Below, piece by piece: positions 54,929 through 64,000 of a stretch of 64,000 nucleotides of DNA (its first letter is position 1; each line of letters opens with the position of its first letter). Position numbers and translations under genes: made by a program. The stretch is from Hydractinia symbiolongicarpus. Taxonomy: Eukaryota; Cnidaria; Hydrozoa; Anthoathecata; Hydractiniidae. Under the pieces are notes generated by a model, which saw nothing but the letters and a program-made list of their open reading frames with translations, searched no databases and was not told the origin of the DNA. The stretch is from positions 7,564,001-7,628,000 of the forward strand of contig NC_079883.1 of assembly GCF_029227915.1 (NCBI RefSeq), in the 5' to 3' direction.

Positions 54929-55388
54929 ACCAACGTCTACCAAACACAAACGGTCTTTTTTAAGACCACACATCTTTAAAAAAACATTTACTTGGCGTCA
55001 CTACAAGTTAACCGAAGTTAATAAAACTTCTAAATAATGTGCTTAAGAACACTAGCCTACATTTAAAATACTTCCCCATGTGTGTGTGGATTAGCTTCAC
55101 TTTTCATACGTATTATTAGCTGTACTTGCAGAAAAGACAAGTACATTGATCCATGTTATTGCTTACATTTAACTTAACCCAGCTTTTCACGGAAACACTC
55201 CCAGGCAAATTAACCCTACAAAGTATTTCTAAATTTTTTTTGTGTCATATATGACATAGTATCGTATAGCAATAAATGTAACTGTGACAAGACTTTACAC
55301 ATTGTGTAATTTGGAAGCGTGCACAAAGTAATGTTTTAAAAGATTTGTGGCTATAAAAATAGCCGTTTTTGTTGAGCAATGACAACGC

Positions 55389-55745
<357 letters not shown>

Positions 55746-56222
55746 TTAACAGAATTCAGACAGCTTTAAAAAGAGGCCATAAAATTACCTACTGCTCGTG
55801 GAAACACCCTAATTAACCAATAGAGTTGCGTCATTACAAAATGTTCCGAACATTTTGTACATTTTTTTAAGTAAAACTGTAGTTTTTTTAAAAATTCGTG
55901 GTCTTAATGTTTCAGTAAGGCAATAAATTTGGCATCGTTGGAATTCGCCAAACCTTCTGCTACTTACTAAAAAAAAAAAAGTCAAAAGCTTTTGTGTATC
56001 AGAAGATACAGCCGTTTTCCCGTAGCCAAAAAACACAGATTTTATAAAAATGTTAAAGTAATGAGCGTAATGTCATTATGCAGCCAATCAGAAATTACTT
56101 TCTTAGCACCAATCAAATGGTTTGTTTTGAACCTTAGCTGTCAATCAATATGAGAAATAAAACTTTGGCGCGATAGTGCATTTTAGACCGTCTTGTGTAT
56201 CCGTACTACATCGACTTCTTAA

Positions 56223-56636
<414 letters not shown>

Positions 56637-56997
56637 GCATCTTACCAAACAAAAAACGGCTATTTTTATAGCCACACATCCATAAAAAATATTACGGCTA
56701 GCTTTTTATATCAAACTTTGTCCTGCTTTCTGTTTAAATTTTATGCTACATAAAAATTTTATGCTACATAAAGTTTGACAATGTTAAAAATATGAAGGGC
56801 AAGAAAAGTAAAAGCAAGAAAATAAGAAATTTAAAAACGAAAATACTTAAACTTAGGGAATCTAATCTTAAATTTACTCTTTTTTAACTGTTTAAGTGAC
56901 TTAAACAAGTTTAACTTTGTACCAAGATAATGTTTTTTTGTAAATGTGTGGCTATAAAAATAGCCGTTTGTTAATGTAATAGCCAGATACACACAAA

Positions 56998-57549
56998 TTA
57001 TTTTTTTGCGGTCTTCTTTGCTGCCTTTTTGGGAGTCTTTTTGACCTTCTTTGCTGCAGGTTTTTTAGCAACAGGCTTCTTTGTGGGTTTCTTAGCTGCT
57101 GGTTTCTTAGCCGAGGCTTTCTTTGTGGCAGGCTTCTTTGCTGCTTTCTTTGGCGTGCTCTTCTTTGCTGGCTTCTTTTTTGGTGTACTTTTCTTTGCAG
57201 TAGGCTTCTTTGCCGTTGGCTTTTTTGCTGCGGCCTTTTTCTTAGGTTTTTCTTTTTTTACCTGACCTAGCTTGAATGATCCAGAAGCACCAGTGCCTTT
57301 AGTTTGAATCAAATCGCCTGATGTTACTCCTCGTTTAAGAGCCATTTTCAGATGATGATCTGAGTTTTCAGCAACTTTGTAATTTGCATGAATATATTTT
57401 GTAATAGCTTGGCGAGATGAACCACCGCGTTCCTTTAGGGTAGCGATAGCAGCCTTGATCATGTCCACATATTTAGGGTGATCAGCTGTCTTCTTTGCAG
57501 CAGGTTTCTTCTTGGGTGCGATTTTCTTTGGAGAAGCTGCTTCACTCAT
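56998..57549 (-). CDS. H1: Histone H1, unit 11
   Basis: Protein identical to unit 1; stem-loop at 56950-56965. Its upstream E2F site reads TTCGGCGCGAAA instead of TTTGGCGCGAAA. Confidence 0.97.
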   Translation of the reverse strand: MSEAASPKKIAPKKKPAAKKTADHPKYVDMIKAAIATLKERGGSSRQAITKYIHANYKVAENSDHHLKMALKRGVTSGDLIQTKGTGASGSFKLGQVKKEKPKKKAAAKKPTAKKPTAKKSTPKKKPAKKSTPKKAAKKPATKKASAKKPAAKKPTKKPVAKKPAAKKVKKTPKKAAKKTAKK

Positions 57550-58128
57550 TTTTAATGTTTTCTTACAACAATCCAACGATAAACGATGCTTGTTATCACA
57601 GTAGAAGTATACTAAACATTACCGTGTAAATGAGATATAATTTAAGACGGTGCGAAGTATGCGGACGTAAAAGTACCACTCCCGGGAATTGATTCGGCGC
57701 GAAAACAGAAATGTGTGTTTCTGTACATCGTATAATGTCCGTTTTGGGTGCCGCGACTATGCGAAAGCATGTTAATTTTTATTTGTAGTACGACGCAATA
57801 GTCTGCAAGAGAAGCTGCTGGAGTTTGAGGTCTTCAGCATTACATCTAGTCTGTTAATTTGGGCTTCTTCCGCGCTCGTGTTAGGATTTTCATAAAGCGT
57901 TCTTTGGTTTGCGTTGCGTATGTCGGCCTACATCATCGACACGGCCTGTTTCCGGCTATTAGGAGCAATTCATATATTGGGCACTGCGTTTCGACTTTTT
58001 TATTAGACCACAGTAAAAAAATTCACTCACAGAAGTCCCTTTCTTTCATGGCTACAAACACGAAGAATTCTGTCGTAAGTAAAACGAATGCGCAAGCCAA
58101 AATGACGATGGGGCGAAGTCATAAGCAT

Positions 58129-58201
58129 GGCCCTGTGGCCCAATGGATAAGGCATCTGACTACGAATCAGGGGATTCCAGGTTCGACTCCTGGCAGGGTC
58201 G
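58129..58201 (+). tRNA. trnR-ACG: tRNA-Arg (ACG), unit 11
   Basis: Same gene as unit 1; anticodon at 58162-58164. Confidence 0.97.
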
Positions 58202-58523
58202 CACTGTCGCATTTCGGCTGCATGGTCTACTGTGTAACGCGCGCGCACGTTCTGGCGTAATGCGTTGATAAACGGAATGTACGCAGACATATTGGAAAGT
58301 AATATCACGCACTTAGTATCGTCGCCTTTGTTAGCATTCATGTAAGTTACCATCCACTCGCTACAGTCGCTCTCCATCCTACGGCTAAATCAACAGCCGT
58401 GATTTTTACTATGTCGCCGTCCATCCGTACGCGGTGACAGTTGTAAGCTTTACAGTAACGTGACATGCTCCACAAGCAGTTACGGTGTGTGGACGATGCC
58501 TATCATGGCAACGCTTGTTCTTT

Positions 58524-58708
58524 ATCGCTTCTCGGCCTAATGGCTAAGATCAAGTGTAGTATCTGTTCTTATCAGTTTAATATCTGGTAGGCCATTCTCT
58601 GAATGGTCAGTATATTAATCTGATTTTTGGCCTTGGGTCATGGAGGTGGATTCATTCACGCCGTGACCACGGGTTGCCTTGGTGTTGCACTATTACCGAT
58701 GGCGGCCC
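58524..58708 (+). ncRNA. U2: U2 snRNA, unit 11
   Basis: Same sequence as unit 1; Sm site at 58623-58630. Confidence 0.96.
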
Positions 58709-58900
58709 ACATAAGCAATAAAAGAATAATAGCAGTCCTCTTTCCGACGGCACTCTGCATAGTCTACGGCGGGAACAAAACGCGTACACTGGGGGAGAAT
58801 ACAGCCTATGCCCCGCGACACGGCAGTTTATAACACACTCAAGCCACAAGCATTAACAAACTTTGAAGGGTACCCTCATGCTACGGTGCAGTTCCAACTC

Positions 58901-59066
58901 ATACTTACCTGACGGGGAAGTAAAGACTGATCAATGAGGGTTTTCTTCCAGAGTGAGGCTCTTGCATTGCACTACGCTTGGGCTGACCTCTGCGATTACT
59001 GCAAACGTCAGTAACTCGACCGTACAATTTCTGGTAGTGGGGGCCTGCGTCCGCGCTCGCCCCCTC
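58901..59066 (+). ncRNA. U1: U1 snRNA, unit 11
   Basis: Same sequence as unit 1; Sm site at 59026-59034. Confidence 0.97.
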
Positions 59067-59392
59067 CTTAAGTCAAAATGAATGAGCTTAGAAAAGTTGC
59101 GCGGCCAAATGTCGGTGGTGACTTAAACGCTAAGGTAAAACCTCGCTTGGCTGTTACGAAACGTGATTGCGATATAAGTCCTCGGAAGGCGGCGGAATTT
59201 TATTTTATTTGCCATTCCGTCAGGGTTATTGGATGATCGGCAATAGATCGAGTTTGTATGCATTTGAAAGCTCTTTTTTCTCGTACTATCACCTGAAAAT
59301 GTCGTAGGAAAATGTCATAGGAAACACTTTCAACAACCGCCACGTTCCTTAATTGTTATAACAAGAAATATATCACAGCAAATGAAAATGAA

Positions 59393-59512
59393 AAGCCTAC
59401 GACACCGGGAGTTCCCAGGCGGTCCCCCATCCAAGTACTATCCCGGCCCGACGATGCTTAACTTCCGTGATCAGACGAGAACGGGTGTGTTCATCGTGGT
59501 ATGGCCGTAGAC
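59393..59512 (-). rRNA. 5S: 5S rRNA, unit 11
   Basis: Same 120-nt gene and terminator as unit 1. Confidence 0.98.
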
Positions 59513-59709
59513 ATTAGTAGGTGCAAATACGTGCAATTTATTTTGACGTTGTGATCAAATTTTTTTATTTAATTTCTTTGAGTTACTTAGGACAAGGCGT
59601 ATGCATGGATTATCTATTAGACTTTAAGGTTATAGTTTTGTGAAAAAAACAATGTTTTTTTAAAGATGTGTGGCTATAAAAATAGCCGTTGTTTTCTGAG
59701 TGTAGCGGT

Positions 59710-60090
59710 TTACTTCTTCTGTCCTTTGTCGTTCTTCTTTGGGAGTAAGACAGCTTGAATGTTTGGCAAAACACCACCAGCTGCAATGGTTACACCGCTC
59801 AAAAGTTTGTTTAATTCTTCATCATTACGAACAGCCAATTGTAAATGTCTTGGAATAATCCTAGCTTTTTTGTTGTCTCTTGCTGCGTTACCAGCCAACT
59901 CCAATATCTCAGCAGATAAATATTCCAAGACGGCTGCTAAGTAAACTGGTGCTCCAGATCCAATTCGGTTAGCATAGTGCCCTCTACGAAGGAATCTATG
60001 CACTCTACCGACTGGAAATTGAAGTCCAGCTCTTGAGGATCTTGTCTTGGCTTTAGCCTTAGCTTTTCCACCTTTTCCACGTCCAGACAT
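59710..60090 (-). CDS. H2A: Histone H2A, unit 11
   Basis: Protein identical to unit 1. Stem-loop at 59672-59687. Confidence 0.99.
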   Translation of the reverse strand: MSGRGKGGKAKAKAKTRSSRAGLQFPVGRVHRFLRRGHYANRIGSGAPVYLAAVLEYLSAEILELAGNAARDNKKARIIPRHLQLAVRNDEELNKLLSGVTIAAGGVLPNIQAVLLPKKNDKGQKK

Positions 60091-60374
60091 AACTGCGATT
60101 TGATTTGTAAGTTAATACAAAAACGTACGAATATTTAACGTAAGTGTTAACGAAATAAACTTTACTCGTTTTTTCATCATAAAAATAGGATCGAAATCAT
60201 GTTTTTTTAACCAATCATAATTAAGTATTAAACAAAAGATTTTTTTTTTAACCAATTAAATTGCGTATCGGCGTTTTCGGATCGAATTCGATCCGATTTT
60301 TTTACTTATAAACAAAAAGTTTTGACTTGCAGTTTAATGCTTATTTACAAGTTAAGTAGCAAAAATTTTTAACC

Positions 60375-60779
60375 ATGTCTGACGCAGCAGCTAAAGGAGG
60401 AAAACAGGCACCTAAAGTAGCCAAGAAAGGTGAAAAAAGAGCCGGCAAAAAAGGAGGAAAGATTGGTGGAACTGGTGAAAAGAAACGCAAGAGAAAGAGA
60501 AAGGAAAGTTATGCTATTTACATCTACAATGTTTTGAAACAAGTTCACCCAGATGTCGGAGTTTCAAGCAAAGCTATGAGCATCATGAACTCATTTGTCA
60601 ACGACATCTTTGAGCGCATTGCTTCCGAAGCTTCGCGTTTGGCTCTTCAAAACAAAAAGTCGACCATCTCTTCTCGTGAAATTCAAACCGCAGTACGTCT
60701 TCTCTTGCCTGGAGAACTTGCAAAACACGCAGTCAGTGAAGGAACAAAAGCCGTCACAAAATACACAAGCAGCAAGTAA
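60375..60779 (+). CDS. H2B: Histone H2B, unit 11
   Basis: Protein identical to unit 1. Stem-loop at 60803-60818. Confidence 0.99.
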   Translation: MSDAAAKGGKQAPKVAKKGEKRAGKKGGKIGGTGEKKRKRKRKESYAIYIYNVLKQVHPDVGVSSKAMSIMNSFVNDIFERIASEASRLALQNKKSTISSREIQTAVRLLLPGELAKHAVSEGTKAVTKYTSSK

Positions 60780-61239
60780 ACCAACGTCTACCAAACACAA
60801 ACGGTCTTTTTTAAGACCACACATCTTTAAAAAAACATTTACTTGGCGTCACTACAAGTTAACCGAAGTTAATAAAACTTCTAAATAATGTGCTTAAGAA
60901 CACTAGCCTACATTTAAAATACTTCCCCATGTGTGTGTGGATTAGCTTCACTTTTCATACGTATTATTAGCTGTACTTGCAGAAAAGACAAGTACATTGA
61001 TCCATGTTATTGCTTACATTTAACTTAACCCAGCTTTTCACGGAAACACTCCCAGGCAAATTAACCCTACAAAGTATTTCTAAATTTTTTTTGTGTCATA
61101 TATGACATAGTATCGTATAGCAATAAATGTAACTGTGACAAGACTTTACACATTGTGTAATTTGGAAGCGTGCACAAAGTAATGTTTTAAAAGATTTGTG
61201 GCTATAAAAATAGCCGTTTTTGTTGAGCAATGACAACGC

Positions 61240-61596
<357 letters not shown>

Positions 61597-62074
61597 TTAA
61601 CAGAATTCAGACAGCTTTAAAAAGAGGCCATAAAATTACCTACTGCTCGTGGAAACACCCTAATTAACCAATAGAGTTGCGTCATTACAAAATGTTCCGA
61701 ACATTTTGTACATTTTTTTAAGTAAAACTGTAGTTTTTTTAAAAATTCGTGGTCTTAATGTTTCAGTAAGGCAATAAATTTGGCATCGTTGGAATTCGCC
61801 AAACCTTCTGCTACTTACTAAAAAAAAAAAAAGTCAAAAGCTTTTGTGTATCAGAAGATACAGCCGTTTTCCCGTAGCCAAAAAACACAGATTTTATAAA
61901 AATGTTAAAGTAATGAGCGTAATGTCATTATGCAGCCAATCAGAAATTACTTTCTTAGCACCAATCAAATGGTTTGTTTTGAACCTTAGCTGTCAATCAA
62001 TATGAGAAATAAAACTTTGGCGCGATAGTGCATTTTAGACCGTCTTGTGTATCCGTACTACATCGACTTCTTAA

Positions 62075-62488
<414 letters not shown>

Positions 62489-62849
62489 GCATCTTACCAA
62501 ACAAAAAACGGCTATTTTTATAGCCACACATCCATAAAAAATATTACGGCTAGCTTTTTATATCAAACTTTGTCCTGCTTTCTGTTTAAATTTTATGCTA
62601 CATAAAAATTTTATGCTACATAAAGTTTGACAATGTTAAAAATATGAAGGGCAAGAAAAGTAAAAGCAAGAAAATAAGAAATTTAAAAACGAAAATACTT
62701 AAACTTAGGGAATCTAATCTTAAATTTACTCTTTTTTAACTGTTTAAGTGACTTAAACAAGTTTAACTTTGTACCAAGATAATGTTTTTTTGTAAATGTG
62801 TGGCTATAAAAATAGCCGTTTGTTAATGTAATAGCCAGATACACACAAA

Positions 62850-63401
62850 TTATTTTTTTGCGGTCTTCTTTGCTGCCTTTTTGGGAGTCTTTTTGACCTT
62901 CTTTGCTGCAGGTTTTTTAGCAACAGGCTTCTTTGTGGGTTTCTTAGCTGCTGGTTTCTTAGCCGAGGCTTTCTTTGTGGCAGGCTTCTTTGCTGCTTTC
63001 TTTGGCGTGCTCTTCTTTGCTGGCTTCTTTTTTGGTGTACTTTTCTTTGCAGTAGGCTTCTTTGCCGTTGGCTTTTTTGCTGCGGCCTTTTTCTTAGGTT
63101 TTTCTTTTTTTACCTGACCTAGCTTGAATGATCCAGAAGCACCAGTGCCTTTAGTTTGAATCAAATCGCCTGATGTTACTCCTCGTTTAAGAGCCATTTT
63201 CAGATGATGATCTGAGTTTTCAGCAACTTTGTAATTTGCATGAATATATTTTGTAATAGCTTGGCGAGATGAACCACCGCGTTCCTTTAGGGTAGCGATA
63301 GCAGCCTTGATCATGTCCACATATTTAGGGTGATCAGCTGTCTTCTTTGCAGCAGGTTTCTTCTTGGGTGCGATTTTCTTTGGAGAAGCTGCTTCACTCA
63401 T
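62850..63401 (-). CDS. H1: Histone H1, unit 12
   Basis: Protein identical to unit 1. Stem-loop at 62802-62817. Confidence 0.97.
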   Translation of the reverse strand: MSEAASPKKIAPKKKPAAKKTADHPKYVDMIKAAIATLKERGGSSRQAITKYIHANYKVAENSDHHLKMALKRGVTSGDLIQTKGTGASGSFKLGQVKKEKPKKKAAAKKPTAKKPTAKKSTPKKKPAKKSTPKKAAKKPATKKASAKKPAAKKPTKKPVAKKPAAKKVKKTPKKAAKKTAKK

Positions 63402-63980
63402 TTTTAATGTTTTCTTACAACAATCCAACGATAAACGATGCTTGTTATCACAGTAGAAGTATACTAAACATTACCGTGTAAATGAGATATAATTTAAGAC
63501 GGTGCGAAGTATGCGGACGTAAAAGTACCACTCCCGGGAATTGATTTGGCGCGAAAACAGAAATGTGTGTTTCTGTACATCGTATAATGTCCGTTTTGGG
63601 TGCCGCGACTATGCGAAAGCATGTTAATTTTTATTTGTAGTACGACGCAATAGTCTGCAAGAGAAGCTGCTGGAGTTTGAGGTCTTCAGCATTACATCTA
63701 GTCTGTTAATTTGGGCTTCTTCCGCGCTCGTGTTAGGATTTTCATAAAGCGTTCTTTGGTTTGCGTTGCGTATGTCGGCCTACATCATCGACACGGCCTG
63801 TTTCCGGCTATTAGGAGCAATTCATATATTGGGCACTGCGTTTCGACTTTTTTATTAGACCACAGTAAAAAAATTCACTCACAGAAGTCCCTTTCTTTCA
63901 TGGCTACAAACACGAAGAATTCTGTCGTAAGTAAAACGAATGCGCAAGCCAAAATGACGATGGGGCGAAGTCATAAGCAT

Positions 63981-64000
63981 GGCCCTGTGGCCCAATGGAT
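63981..64000 (+). tRNA. trnR-ACG: tRNA-Arg (ACG), unit 12, 5' 20 nt only
   Basis: The acceptor 5' strand and box A are present; the rest lies beyond the window. Confidence 0.9.

Overview
This is a tandem histone-gene array from a eukaryotic nuclear genome. One unit of about 5852 bp is repeated about twelve times with almost no variation. The genes are intronless. All five histone types end in the 3' stem-loop of replication-dependent histone mRNAs, and the U1, U2 and 5S RNAs are of animal type. The organism is therefore most likely an animal. The AT-rich spacers, the H2B sequence (Lys-rich tail, C-terminal AVTKYTSSK) and the short lysine-rich H1 fit an early-branching metazoan. My best guess is a cnidarian, perhaps a hydrozoan, but this is not proven from the window.

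Layout of one unit (unit 1 coordinates): H4 (-) 134-445; H3 (+) 972-1382; H1 (-) 1744-2295; tRNA-Arg(ACG) (+) 2875-2947; U2 snRNA (+) 3270-3454; U1 snRNA (+) 3647-3812; 5S rRNA (-) 4139-4258; H2A (-) 4456-4836; H2B (+) 5121-5525. H4/H3 and H2A/H2B are divergent pairs sharing promoters. H3/H1 and H2B/H4 are convergent pairs. The block between H1 and H2A holds four RNA genes that use Pol II (U1, U2) and Pol III (tRNA, 5S).

Units: 1 = 1-5852; 2 = 5853-11705; 3 = 11706-17557; 4 = 17558-22884 (3' end deleted); 5 = 22885-28226 (5' end deleted); 6 = 28227-34078; 7 = 34079-39930; 8 = 39931-43372 (cut by gap); 500 N at 43373-43872; 9 = 43873-49403 (5' end lost in gap); 10 = 49404-55255; 11 = 55256-61106; 12 = 61107-64000 (cut by window end). 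Add these offsets to unit 1 positions: unit 2 +5852 (+5853 after position 2697); unit 3 +11705; unit 4 +17557 (+17555 after the A-run at 715); unit 5 +22374; unit 6 +28226; unit 7 +34078; unit 8 +39930; unit 9 +43551; unit 10 +49403; unit 11 +55255 (+55254 after the A-run); unit 12 +61106.

Together the genes supply nucleosome core and linker histones, two spliceosomal snRNAs, 5S rRNA and an arginine tRNA, all products needed in bulk. The main points for a second look are: (1) the nine-gene composite unit itself; (2) a 1033-bp deletion joining units 4 and 5 that removes one H4 and beheads one H2B; (3) a shared promoter element and palindromes in both divergent histone promoters; (4) a 9-bp element shared upstream of U1 and U2; (5) a conserved A-rich element after every histone stem-loop; and (6) an unexplained hairpin / U-run / hairpin structure between the tRNA and U2 that resembles an Sm-class RNA 3' domain.
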